A stretch of 64,000 nt of DNA, taken from the NCBI GenBank assembly GCA_018873245.2, contig JAEMBT020000004.1:11912418-11976417 (forward strand), written 5' to 3'. Position numbers and translations under genes: made by a program. Below the pieces are notes generated by a model that had not been told where the DNA came from, ran no database searches, and was given only the letters and a program-made list of their open reading frames with translations. This DNA is from Archegozetes longisetosus. Taxonomy: Eukaryota; Arthropoda; Arachnida; Sarcoptiformes; Trhypochthoniidae. This document shows, piece by piece, positions 49,749 to 62,539 of the stretch; the first letter of the stretch is position 1, and each line of letters starts with the position of its first letter.

Positions 49749-51152
49749 TCACAATAAATGATTAGCTCTTAATTTGTTGTTTCTTATAACTTGAAATGTT
49801 TCCATTAATGAGTAGAGTATATGCCGGAACATTTTGCATTCGTGCACCGCATGCGATGTATTGGTCCGATCGAATGGCTCTTCGATACAGATGTGACTTT
49901 TCCATTGCCAAAGTTTGCCTGAATTTTCACTTTTGCTCATTAACAAACTTCTATCAATCAAAGATCCGGTTCGTATTGAGATTACTTTATCGAACGGAAA
50001 CGAAAGACTAAAATACTGCATAAATTTGGTAAACAAGTGGCCCAAACTTTGATTGTTTTTAGTACTAAACTCGACCATTGATACGTCCCCCAGTCTAAGT
50101 TGTGTCACATCGCTGCTGAACAATTGTGGGTATTGTTGTTGGAGACAGGGAACCACTGGAGGATCACAAACACTCTGCAGATAATATATGACCATCAATG
50201 ATAAGCTATAACTCGTTAAACTTTTATTGTACGCACAATTGATTCCATTCTTTCTCGCCCAAAGCTTAACAGTAAGTATAAGTGGAGCGACTCTCCAATC
50301 AATTTGCGAATAGGTGTGCAGCAGATGAGTGTTTCTGATGGTAACTATTCTGTTTAGGTTAATATTCACTTCGATTCCACTGAACTTATCGCTGAACTTA
50401 AGAATCGGCACAAGCGCTGGAATGACTTGAGAATCAACTGAAATACCACTTAGTTTCAAGATTTCATTGATTTGGTGCAACTTCAAAATAGCGTTAGATT
50501 TGTCTTCATATTTCTTATCGATCTTATCATCAGAACCATAAATAATTAAGCAGAGATCTGTATCGCTTGTGTTGCTGCCGATTCCAGTCAAAGAAGATCC
50601 AATTAAATATAAGTCGATCTTCTCAGTCATTGATTGAGCTAACAACGAATAAATGTTTTGCCTCAGCTCTACTTTCAGTTTGTATATAGTTTCGCTCTGT
50701 CTTTGTTTCTGATATATATTCCAGAGAAGAGTTGATAGCGATTCGGTTTCTTTCAGTGGTAGTCGACTCTCGAAATTACACAAGGCCATCGACTTTGATA
50801 TGTTTTGTTCATATCTCTTGAGTTTTGTATTGCTTGGCATAGTTGACGAACGATCGCGTAGTTTTGTTTCACTAAATTCTAGATCATTCGCGCGCGTCTC
50901 TTTAACCTCTTCTTCAGCTGAATCACAACCACAGACTTGCTTATCCTTTTGAGATAATCACAATAAATGATTGCGCGACACTTCACATTTTTGAATACTT
51001 ACTCTAAATATGTTCCAATCCTTTTCGAACGCAATGATTAGTTTAAAAACTTGTTCAAAACGTTGCAGTAAGTGCTGCCGAGCGGTATCCAATTGTTGGC
51101 TCGTCACGTACGTTTGCAGTTTTTGCTTCACTCGATTCAGCTCGTCGTTCAT
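49749..51152 (-). CDS. GLD2-like (TENT2) non-canonical poly(A) polymerase, third catalytic Asp changed to Asn
   Basis: GLD2-type enzymes add A residues to cytoplasmic mRNA or microRNA 3' ends. Two exons, 51152-51003 and 50945-49749, join in phase 0 across a 57-base intron (GTAAGT to CAAAAG), giving 448 residues. The palm motif GSSLTGIGSNTSDTDLCLII supplies D178 and D180. The central part (SYSLSLMVIYYLQSV) and the PAP-associated region near the end, with ICIEEPFDRTNTSHAVHE, match GLD2 closely. The family's third metal-binding Asp is expected in the KFSDKFSGIEVNINLNRIV segment; the position that is Asp in human GLD2 is N244 (AAT at 50364-50366). The protein may therefore be inactive or altered. 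The N-terminal exon (MNDELNRVKQKLQTYVTSQQ) is helical, possibly coiled coil, and I do not recognise it; its membership is less certain. Transcribed tail to tail with the GPCR gene. Confidence 0.87.
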
Positions 51153-54100
51153 TTCAGCTTTACTTCTTTTAATCGATAAAAATATTGTCTTTTTAGCGAA
51201 ATACTTAATCTATTAATTATAAATACTAAATAAATACTAATATAAAATAGTGCGTAAAATAATTGGATTGCTTGGCTTACATTTAAACTGACAATATTAT
51301 TTAACATGTTTATCAGAAAATATTGCTTCAAGCACTCCATTTAATAACACTGATTAATTTAAACAAATTTTCTTAGTTTTACAATCGATACTTCTTATAC
51401 CTTTCCGATAGTAGTTCATCCAAAATATGAACATAACTGACTGAGCGCTTAGTGTCAACTTTTTAACAAAGGTTTGTGGAATGGGTTAAAATATGAGAAA
51501 ACGGGTCCCTCAAAATTCTATCTCATTCATCAAAAGTTTATACAAAATGCCTTTGAATCAAATCGAACTGAAGGCTAAAGGCTAAAAGTTTGTAATTTTG
51601 AGTTAGGTAATTTTTCAAGGTTCTAACTTATAGGTAGCTCTCCTTACGATAAACAAACTATTAATTATTGAGAAGAGTTAATCTATACGCAAACAATATA
51701 CTGTAGTTAATACTTTACTATTTCCCAAGTCAGCGACAAAAGTAAGCAAAAAGTAGTTTCATATACCAAAGTTGTTTCCACTTTTACATAATTTATTAGC
51801 TTTACCCAATTCATTATTATCTCTAGTGTCATAATAAAGACTTATGAACTCAAATTGGAAGCGATTATGCAACGACAAACTTGAGCTCATACTAACTTCT
51901 TACATAAGTACTGAAAGTTTTCAATAGTTAATCGCGCTTCTGGTACTATATCAAAGTTACACATTTCTATTTGATCAAATTTATCGATCAAATTGTATTT
52001 ATTCTTAATGAATATCTCAATAAATATTTGAGTAAACAAATTTGATTATAAGATAATTATTTTTAGAATAAGATACACTATACTTATGTAAGTATTTTAT
52101 TGTAATTGCTTTATTTATTCTATAAATTTGAATATTCACCTCATTCTAGTCATTCATATGAGTGTGCTTTAGGTTTCAATAAGTCATTTCATAGTTACAA
52201 ATTTTGGCAAATACTTTTAATTTTATTTTTCCAAATGTTTAAATTAAAATACGCTCCAAAGTGGAAGAGAATTAAGGTAGAATAATAGTCTACACCTGTT
52301 TTCGGATCTGTTTAATAAATAGATAATAATTTTTTTTAATAAGACCGGATTCATGTGCTATTATTTGTTTTATGTTATTGAACATGTTTCAGATCATTTC
52401 ATTTAATTATGAGTCATTTTGTTGGTAAGTTTTCAAAGTTTATTAGTTATTGGTTATTACGATCTTTTAGGTGACAGGACTTGTGCCAAGTTTTGTACAT
52501 ACTCATGTGCAATTTACGGTCAAGTTTCAAAATATTCAGTCATTTATGAAAGTATAGATTCATTTCAGGTATTTATACATGTAATGCTAGTATAATCATA
52601 TAGAATGTTACGTAACAGACTTATTTCTGTGAAGCTAAAAAATAGGTAAGGTATGTTTTCATAATGATCATCAAATTGTTTTTTGGAAACATGACTATTT
52701 TGAAAACTTTCAATTTTATTGATTCACCTGCAGTTCAAGTTCAATATTTATTTGCATTGAGTAATGCTCGATTCATTGACCCACAAATTTATTTGATCTG
52801 AATTAGAAACGTCATTTCATGTATCCTGTCTATTAATTTGAGGCATTCAGCGTGAATTGGTATCTTTAATTCCTAAGCTTATAAAAATAGCATATATTTT
52901 CAAATGATAAACTTCAGATCAGTACTGGATCCGATGCATAATTCTAATTATAAAATTAACAGAAAATTGTTTTATACTAATTTTATACTAATTTGATTGA
53001 TTTCAAAATTATAATCTAAAGTATATTCTCAAGGGTTTCAATTGAAAATTCCACTTTTCTAGATTTAAATATTGGATAAATAAATTTGCATTGAAAAGAA
53101 CTTAGTTTTACTCTTTTGTCCAGGAAAAATCATTATTATTTCTTTGTAAGTCTTTTATCTGCCTAGATCATTAATATGGCTCATATTTATATTTCTTTAA
53201 GTTTAATGATATCTTATAGAAATTTTAAGGCTTTTAAGCGTTAGTGACCACTACGACCATTCAAAAAATGATTAACGTAAAGTCTTTATGCTCTGAAATA
53301 TCTGTAAGTATGAAGCTAAATGTTTAGGAGAAGTAAGTTTCCAAAATTGGTTTAGGAATATTTACGTAAGTCTTGCAATGTCTGTATGAAATTGAAGTAA
53401 ACAAGGTTCTATTTATTTAATATTACTCAGATCATTATATAATCACTCGATTATGATTGAGCGCGTTTATCGATTGTTTTCATAAAGTGTTCTTCGAGAT
53501 AATGTTCGGAGTTAGTCATTTGACCAAACATTTTAGATCAAGATAATATAAGATTAGACTTATACCAATATTGAGTCAATTTATTAGTTTACTGATGAGT
53601 ATAAACCTTGAACCTCATCAAACTGTTGTAATTAATAGCAATCTTTTGTAGTTAAACAGGCAAATTATTCAACAAACATTATGTTGTTGTGTTTGATTTT
53701 AAGACCTCCAAATCGTAACCTTCACTTAAGCAGGAATCGATTGTAGATGCGTCAAATTGGCATTTATTATAAATTGCTTTTATACAAAGCCTACGTAATA
53801 GTTGTGAATCAATCTAATTTGTTTGATATAACATGAAAAGATGCAATCTATTGTTCAATATTTAAATATGAAAGCAAAACTTAACTAGACGAATGAATTA
53901 AGTGCACTTTTTAAATTGAAAATATCAGCTATCAAGTTGATCACAACTGATCCCAGGTTCTTATTATCAGGAGTACTCTAAGTTGGGGTTTCAACTTCAA
54001 TCAATCAGATTTTCTAAACGTCGCCCAAACAACTCACGTTTGCCTTTGTTGTTCGGATGAAGCCTAATCTTCAAATTGATTAGAATGATTAATAGACAAA

Positions 54101-54849
54101 AATTGATTTGATCGTCTTATTCTATCTGAGAATGACACGAAGAAAGGGACTTGTTTTCGTTTCTTAACTCACTTCAACAGTACATATCCAAACTTAATAG
54201 AGTAGTTGTAGTAAAGCTAATTCAATTAATTGCTCGCATATTGGAGTCAAAAGTTTTATGAAATTAAAAGTATTTATTATGTAAGATATTGAAGATTACC
54301 TCAATTGTTCAAACATAAAGATAAGTTTTAAAGGGTTAACGTTAATTGTTTAATGAGCACTTTTGAATGTCAAGTTGTAAATTTGAACTTGAACATATGC
54401 ATATTAATCTCGATTATATATGTTAATGATAAAGGATGACTCAGTTATAAGTTTTAATTGTTAAGCCATAAACTTGCAGTGTTTTCTCATGCGTCAAGGC
54501 TTAATTGAAAAACTTACGCAATGTAGTCAAAGAGTGACAGTACTTATAATTGTATTTAATTCACATTTTATATGTTTGTTATGACTAAGTCCGAGTCCTA
54601 GTCAACTATACTGTCAATCGCATTTTGCCAAAAGTGTCAAACTAAGTTTGTATTATGCTTATCAAACTTTATGTCATCAGATTTGTATCACCTTCAAGTT
54701 TGTGTTTCATTTTCTAGACTATCAATATCTTGTTTAGACAAACTATCAATTCTTACATTCGTATCTTTGATTCTGTGGAACAGTCAATCATTTTTGCACT
54801 TATCAAAGTCAATAAGTTTTCAATATTTTCGTCGTTTTACAATATCATT

Positions 54850-55110
54850 TTAATATCTAGAAAGTGACGCTTCAGACGGTGGTCGGTGGTAAAAGATACT
54901 AATTTGAGCATTGACGAATCGATCAAATTCAGAGATTCTATTTGTGGCTTGCTCGTTTAGCGCCTCAGGATATAAGTAAGTTAGATAAGAACGTTGGCAT
55001 TTGACTTTTGTCGAGTTGAAATTAAGTATATGTAGCAAATATTTTAAAAGATAATCCAAGTCATTAAGTGATAATGGATCGAAACAGTCATAGATGTGAT
55101 TATCGCGCAA
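54850..55110 (-). CDS. Small hypothetical open frame
   Basis: 86 codons on the minus strand with varied, protein-like composition (DCFDPLSLNDLDYLLKYLL, then YLYPEALNEQATNRI and FDRFVNAQISIFYHRPPSEA). The upstream edge has no ATG (the frame opens at TTG) and a stop lies six codons before, so it would need to be an internal or terminal exon; no good acceptor is visible at its start. I do not recognise it. It may be chance or a relic. Confidence 0.15.
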   Translation of the reverse strand: MRDNHIYDCFDPLSLNDLDYLLKYLLHILNFNSTKVKCQRSYLTYLYPEALNEQATNRISEFDRFVNAQISIFYHRPPSEASLSRY

Positions 55111-58100
55111 AATAAAACAATTATCTCAAATCTCTATTAATAACTGAACGATCTTACGGAAACAGACTCGATCGCAACTTGAAAAACTTGGGTTTTATTG
55201 TCTAAAAGGTCTATTGAAATGTCTCAGACCAAAAGTCTATTGGAACCTTAAGCCTTACTGCATACTTCGTTGCATTTTATGTTTTTTGGCAAATCATTCC
55301 TATAAAGTCTTATATCATTTTGAGCGCAATATCTATCAGATTAATGCGTTGAATCCGTTTTAGACTGTAGGGGATTCTGATTCATAAGATATGACCACAA
55401 GCTTAAGGCTTTCACATCCTATATCAAAACTATTCGAGCTCTCAAACAAATAATATATTCATATCAAATTTAATAAATGAATTATCAGAATAAAGCTTAT
55501 ATTTGAGCTTATTTCTCGTTTGAATGCTTTATTTTAGTTCTGGTTCAGATGAGCTTTACTTGCTTGCGAGGAATGATATAGCACAAATGTTTGTTTAATT
55601 TACAATAAAAGTTCGATATCTGGAAGGTTGTTTTCATGATGCATTAATCAAATCTACACATATCAACCATTGAATATACACTCCAATTCAAAGTTAAAGA
55701 TTGCCTCAACAGTTGATTTTTAACGAGCAAAATTTAGGAAATAATTTAAAGTGAACATCTACATAATTTAGTCAATTATCATTTAAAAGTCCACTTGTGT
55801 GCGATGACACTACGTATGAATAGCAACGTTGATGATTAAATAGATTTGCAAAAGTTGTTATACTCATAAATTTAGACCTATATCTTTATTTAATAGAAGA
55901 ATAGTGCCATCAATAAACAAAGATGCAAATGATATCAAAACTTGATTCTGAATAGAATGTCATGACTGTATACTTGTTCTTATCAATACACGTGTTGAAA
56001 ATTTGATTTTTTATGTGGTAGGTTCAATGAATTTGGTCAAAATGCATATGATATTTAGTTTGGTGCTTAAGTAATAGTGATTCGAGAATATTCCGGTTTA
56101 GATTAAGTAATAAATAGAGTCATACACCAAAGCAAACTTGAGTTTTCATTAATAACAGGATCTGTGAAAAGCTTATTCAGTATAACATATATTGTATCGA
56201 TTCAGAAGTTTTTAATGATTTTATTTCTGTCATAATTTTGGAATTGGAATAAATTTTTTAGAAGTTTAAACTTTATTAATCTTCATTATTCTATGATTTA
56301 ATGCGCAAACTTCTGACAGTTTGACTAATAAGTAGTATATTCCATTAAAAACTCTAATTTTAAGCGAAATAATCATTAATTTTTACGATTTTTGTGAAAC
56401 TGTGAATCACTGTTTCAATAACGAACGTGCGCTACAAACGGATATTTTTAGAATTGATTTTATGTGAGTATTGATTAAATGTTAGAACTAAAGATTTAAT
56501 TTTGTTAACTTAGCAATAAAAATGATTAACTGAAGGCCTAAATGCGTTATATTATTTTACTACTTTCAAGAACTTATTGCGTTTATTAATCTTTTGACAT
56601 ATACAACATTTTTTATGCAGGTATTTATTCTAAAGATTGCTTGAAGCTAATGCTAATCCAATGGCATAAGAGACACATTTCTCATATAATTCGCAGTATT
56701 ATGTCAGTGCTATTACTCTCATGTGCACAAACAATCATAGTTTTCGTTCAAGTTATCGATTCTGTTAACTTTAGTACATCTAAAGCTCAATTTGACACAA
56801 GTTGCAGACTGGACTAGATTTCGAGTAAATAAATAGATAGATAACCTTGTTTTCTTCAAACAATGTACTAAACTTAGTGTTCGGTACAATTGATTAAACG
56901 ATCAAAACTCTGATTAGTCAATTTTTTCGGCATAATTGCGATTGGATGACAAATTTTCGTGTACCTTTATACTTTCATAAATTAATAGTGATTTTTATGC
57001 ATTATAAATGTTATCATTTAAATAGTTATGCAAGCTCTTCAATAACAGCTAACAAACCTATCGAGAACTGCCTTCTACAAGGGTGATATAAGTTAGGGTC
57101 TTCATGGGTGATCATATTGTAGTTTAACACGAAAAGGTCAGAGTTAATGATGAGAAATAGGTATTAAAAAACTTTATGATTTTACAAATGTCATTAAAGC
57201 TGTGAAAAATAGAACTTCAATTAATGAAAGCCTATTGTTTTTGAGCATAGCTTATATTTAACAGTGTGTTCGAGTTAAAAATGTTGTGACCTTAGAGTTG
57301 ATTTGGACCAACATTTTTTTCATTTATTTTTCTAAAACATTAGTCTTTTTTGTTTGGGCGATTGATAAGATTCCGCTTTAAAGCAGATTTTCATTTTAAA
57401 GTTACTTCGTATATACTACGAACATCTTTAAGAGTATTCATAAATTTGAGATAAATTACTATAAGCTAAATTTTAACTTAATTCTAGCTAAATAGATATG
57501 AATACCCATCCGGGTAATAGATATGAGTGTTATTTACTATCAAATCACTGCTATTTTTAAGAAAAAGTTGCTTTCAGTTGGTCTCGATTGCAGAACAGAC
57601 TGTTTTCTAGTAGCAAAATGTTGAGATGAAAAACACCTAAATTTAGCTTAAGTTGTTTGTTGCATGTATTGAGTGCAAGTCTTACACTTCAGTTTTGATG
57701 ATTAACGAATGCGGGATACGAATCATACGGTATTGTGGAAAGAGTGTAAAGTTTAGACTTATACGTTAAGTAGGAGTAGATTTATATGCTTTCGTATCAA
57801 TTACTAGTTTATTTCACTTTCAAAGGCTTAAGAAATAGTGGGTTATTTCAAAGTATTTTTTCATTGATCATCAGTTAAATTCGTAAATATAGAAACTTTG
57901 AGAATCGTTTATATAATTTTTGAACTACTGAATTTTTAAATTTAGCGCAGTTTTAAAATAAATTTGACCACTATCATTTGTAAGCTTTCTATAAGAGATG
58001 AAATTACTAAAAATGACTACAGCTGTAGAATCGAGTTAAATTGACTGAAGTGTTGAACTTATCGAAAACTAGAGATGCTTTTTAACGAGTCAGTTCGTCG

Positions 58101-59794
58101 GCATCAATTTGTGCTACCACTCTTTAAACGTAGGCTAAATTTATCCATCATATTATTGTTATCTGTTCAATAGCTAAACTCAAACTTAAGGTATTTTTAA
58201 GATTTATCGCTTTAATCAATAATATTGTATAATATTACATAATATAATAACGGGAATGTTGAAGTTTGCAAATCAGTTGACTCACAAGTTTTATGTTTCA
58301 TTCGTTATAAAAGTGATTCATTGCATTGCCAAAGTTTGATAAAAGTTTGATGAAAAACGCTTTTCGCGCAGCAGCTGTTTTAATGGTATAGTTTTACGTC
58401 TTAATTCTATTTAGGAACTGAATTTGAAACCTATTTCTTTCACTATGAGATAAGATGAGAATAATTTCTAAAAATAGCGAAAGTTCTACCTTTAAAGTTA
58501 AGACTTAATATCCTCTAGAGTTACCTATACATTGAAGTTGCCTGCCTTTTTACTGATTGATGACTTTTTTTAATAAAGACAAGCTAATAATACATGCATT
58601 TGTAAAGCAATTGTACCTATGTATGAAATAGAATCACAGATTGTGGCAATATGCAATACATGTATAGTTGTAAATATAGAAGTAAAAAAACCTATTCAGA
58701 GCGAGAGAGGTATGAATTAAGTGACTGAAGTACTTATTTAAATCCTACTTTTTCCGCATACAAACGCATTCATAAGAAACGAAGTACAGACAAAAAAAAG
58801 TTATTCGCGACTGAATGGCGCGGCTTTAAATGAGTGCGTTTCGCAATTGGCAGTAATTTCCTATTTCATATCCATTTCTAATATGACATACATTACGGCA
58901 TCATTAAAGCCATTAGTAATCGGATTCAAATAAAAACGATTCAACCATTAAAGGATGAGAGAAATGAGGAATATGACTCAAGCATGTTTAATAAAACCGA
59001 TGGTAGTATTGTTTTTATTCGTAAGTTTGTTAGTACGCAAAAAAGTTGAAACCGTCTGTTAGAGTCATTAGTTTATTATCCGAAACCATTTATTGCGTTA
59101 TTGTTTTAGGTTAAACGCCGAATACTAGAGACACTTAATTATTGTAAATCTTATGATTTTAGATATAATTCGCACGAATTGCAAATAATATAATACAAGT
59201 GTACTGCTTATTGCTTAAGCTAAAGGCTAAAGCTTCGTATGGTATAAGTAGAAGTACTGTTCCGATACGCAATGACGCAATCCATGTATTGGTACAGAAA
59301 TAGACGTGCCTATCACATTAAAGCCAAACTCAATAGCGAGTCTTTTCTACCAGTCCGAGCGTCTCTTTTTAAGCTCTCTTCTAATACTTCAAATGTTTGG
59401 CATTTGATTCTTGTTTTGTTATTCACATTGTTAATAATGTGAGTAATAATTAGCATTTAATGTTTATTATTGTTATAAAGGTTGAGCGCGTGTTTCACTT
59501 AGAGCAAAATAATTGTTATTTTATCAATTACTTCAGCCAATGCAAAAGTTGTTTTATAAATGGCACGAAAGTGCGCACAATTTCTCTTTATCTTATTTCT
59601 TATGAATATTTATGCTTTATTTCAATTGACATCATATTGATATTTTCAAAGCGCTAATTAATGCTTATGTGATAAAACAAAAGTTTCACTTAAATACCAG
59701 AGAGAGACAGCTTTTCAATGCACGTTATAATCGTGACGTATTTTATTTAAGACTCCAAAGCATATAATTCAAGGTCTTGTTGTGGAAAAACGGC

Positions 59795-59832
59795 GAGAGA
59801 GAGAGGGAGAGAGAGAGAGAGAGAGAGAGAGA
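59795..59832 (+). repeat. (GA)n microsatellite upstream of WNK
   Basis: Interrupted once by GGG; 600 bases before the WNK start codon. GA tracts near promoters can bind GAGA-type factors in arthropods, but nothing here shows that. Confidence 0.9.
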
Positions 59833-60432
59833 CCAAAATATCACTGAATAATATTGAGTGATATTTGAGTATATTAAAAGTCGACTCTAGAAATTAGAGT
59901 AAAAGTTGTGAATACAGGAAACATTGCGCTGTATCGACATTTTTCGAATAATACTAATCTATTAATAAAACTAAAGTTTTTTAAGCATATCACTTATTGA
60001 GAAATCATTGAAAGCTTCGCCTTTGCGACGACTGTAAAAATAGGATTTAGTAATTATTTTTTTAATTTATTGAATATACTATCAGTTCTTAAAAATGGAT
60101 TTTAGTTAAAACTTTACGAATACTTGCTTTTATATTATTTATTTTAGTAAAAACATGTCCAACTCAACTTTAATATAGTTTTAAAAGATTTGAATTGAAA
60201 TAAAATTTCTACACATAATGTTTAGGTTTGTGTGTGTGCAGGCAAAGGATGTCAGCACTGTATGTATTGGATGTACATATCTTTAGTAAATACTCGTACG
60301 ATTGGTTGTATTGAACTAGTGCTGTGCTCAATGTTGTCTTCAAAATAGTAATAGATTTATAGTGCGCACAACAAGACTGCAACTAAACATAAGCGAGCAC
60401 AACGAGTCAACGAGAAGTCAAATCACAAACAA

Positions 60433-62539
60433 ATGTCACATAATGTGTGTCTCATTCATGACAACAAATCGCCGAATGTTATCGACGTTATAGACCAAAC
60501 TCAATTCAATTTGATAAATAGAGAAGATATGGTTCCACTCATGTCGACAAATAATACTAACAATAGTATTAATAATGAAATCAATAATAGTTTGTTATTA
60601 AACGCGAATAACACTATTAATGCCATCACTAATAATATTGATATCAATTCTTCGACAACAACTGGTTTAACAATAAGTCCAATGATTAATAATGACTTAA
60701 TTAACGATTTAAATATTGACGTGAAGACTCAGACTGTGATAAGTGACTCGATCAATGCTCAATCTATTATTGCCAATAATTTAATAACAAATAATGCTAT
60801 AATTAGTGCTGACACTGAACTCACTTCTGAAGTCTCTCATAGTGATTGTATTAAAGATTTCAATAATTATTTATGTGATGAAAATAAGGAGAGTTCCACT
60901 CATGACGAAGAAGAGGAAGAAGAAGAGAAGGCCAGAGATTCTTCGCCTGATGGCAGGTTTCTCAAGTTCGAAGAGATCGGAAGGGGATCTTTCAAGACTG
61001 TCTACAAGGGATTAGATTCAAGGGATGGGGTGGCAGTTGCCTGGTGCGAACTACAGGTATGTCTTCGTCATACCATTCATTATAATATAACACTATCTTC
61101 TCCTTTTGTCACTTTGTTATTTACTTATTTCTGTCCTATTTTCTTGTCAATCACGCTATGCTCAACTAGCCCTCTATTGTTGTAGATTTGGCTCACATTT
61201 TAGTTAAATTGACGTTTAGGTAATACTGATAAAGGCTCACATGAATTAATCTTTAAATTAATCTTAAACTTTATTAGATATTGTCAAAAGAGTGATTGAC
61301 AGCAATACGAGATTAGTTCGGCTGTAGTCTATTTGTGTATTGACTCAGTTATTTTGGTCGTATTTTAGTAATCAATCATTTGTTTAGGTCTAATTTACTG
61401 TTAAAATGGCCCTGTATTGTTGTAAATGACTCGTATGTGACATTCGGTATAGGTTTTAGTAATATTAACTCAGGATCACATATTCTAACACTAAACTTAT
61501 GAAGTATTGTTAGGGACTGTCATTTGCGACAAATCGGAAGCAGTTGGACAGAAGAGCCTATTTGTGTCTTGGATTTAGTTATTTAGTTATTTTTGTTGTC
61601 TTACACTGTTCTCAATCATTTTGATTCAGTGTTGTCTTCGCTTATAGTTAACTTGTTTCCCCTATTCTTCTAATCTATTTATATCAGTGACTCATTCATT
61701 TATCTCTTTATGTTTTATCGATATTTCACTTTTTTGTGCATCTTTTCAATTGTGTTGGGCATTTTGAGCAATTTTTAACTCATTTGGATTGCTGTGTGTT
61801 GTTTCTCAATTGGTTTGATTTACACATTTGTGTGTTATAAATATTTAGTTAGTATTTAATAGAACTGAAAAGAGTTACTAATTTTCACGCTCTTATTATT
61901 TCAATTGCTTATAATAGTATGATAAAAGGACGTAATTATGACAAATATTATCTAAAATAACTAATTTAGACCTCTTGACCGATTTGTCGTAATGACTGAT
62001 CTTATAGTCATAAATTGAATTGTTAAGGGTTTTCTCCTTCGCTCGTCTTTGACCTGCTATTAATGCCAATCAAATTAGATGCCAATGTCCTTCAGTTAAG
62101 AACAAGTTTTATTTTTTCCTCTGTTTCTCTCTGTCTTTTTCTCTTAAAACCGCACGTCTGAAAGTCAATGTTCGCATTGATTAACGACCAATTTTTTGAT
62201 GCATAATTTCCTTTTTTTCTGTTGATCTCATCCTTTAAAATGTTATTCAGAGCAGTCAATGAATCGCTGTCTGTGGCTGTACTTTAAAACAACTACTACT
62301 ATATGATACGCATTGCATTATTATTATTAATATTTCCTACTTCTTAATTTCTTAACCCCTAAACTTTAGGAAAGACTAAACAGAAACGAAAGACAACGTT
62401 TTCGCGAAGAAGTGGAAATGTTAAAAGGGTTACAACATTCCAATATCGTTCGCTTCTATGATTATTGGGAAGTCAATACACCCAAACGCAAATATTTAGT
62501 CCTCATCACTGAATTGATGACCTCAGGAACACTTAAAAC
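60433..62539 (+). CDS. WNK: WNK (with-no-lysine) protein kinase, first two coding exons, cut by window end
   Basis: WNK kinases phosphorylate SPAK/OSR1-type kinases and so control Na-K-Cl and K-Cl cotransport and cell volume. Exons 60433-61056 and 62370-62539 join in phase 0; the second ends after TSGTLK plus two bases of the next codon (donor GTATGTC), and the rest of the gene lies beyond 64000. Residues 1-160 are Asn/Ile/Thr-rich low complexity, then an acidic EEEEEEE run and the kinase start [19 protein letters not shown]. The lysine of beta-strand 3 is replaced by Cys205 in VAVAWCELQ, and the working lysine is K188 in the glycine loop, which is the defining WNK layout. Exon 2 continues [20 protein letters not shown] and IVRFYDYWE, typical of WNK. 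Start choice: first ATG, preceded by a leader without obvious upstream coding. Confidence 0.93.
61057..62369 (+). other. WNK coding intron 1
   Basis: 1.3 kb, GTATGTC to AACTTTAG. Reading past the donor adds a spurious hydrophobic tail to exon 1. Nothing else recognised. Confidence 0.85.

Larger units (their letters stand above)
51153..60432. other. Gene-poor stretch between the GLD2-like gene and WNK
   Basis: 9.3 kb of AT-rich sequence with no recognised gene. The end nearest WNK (about 58700-60430) has somewhat more G+C and a GA tract and may hold the WNK promoter and leader; TGTGTGTGTGCAG at 60231-60241 could be an acceptor of a leader exon. A small minus-strand frame at 54850-55110 is listed separately. 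Confidence 0.55.

Noticed and set aside
30220..62539. Functional cluster of GABA transporter, GPCR and WNK
   Set aside because: All can act in neurons or ion control, but they are separated by many kilobases, lie in mixed orientation and share no visible regulatory element.
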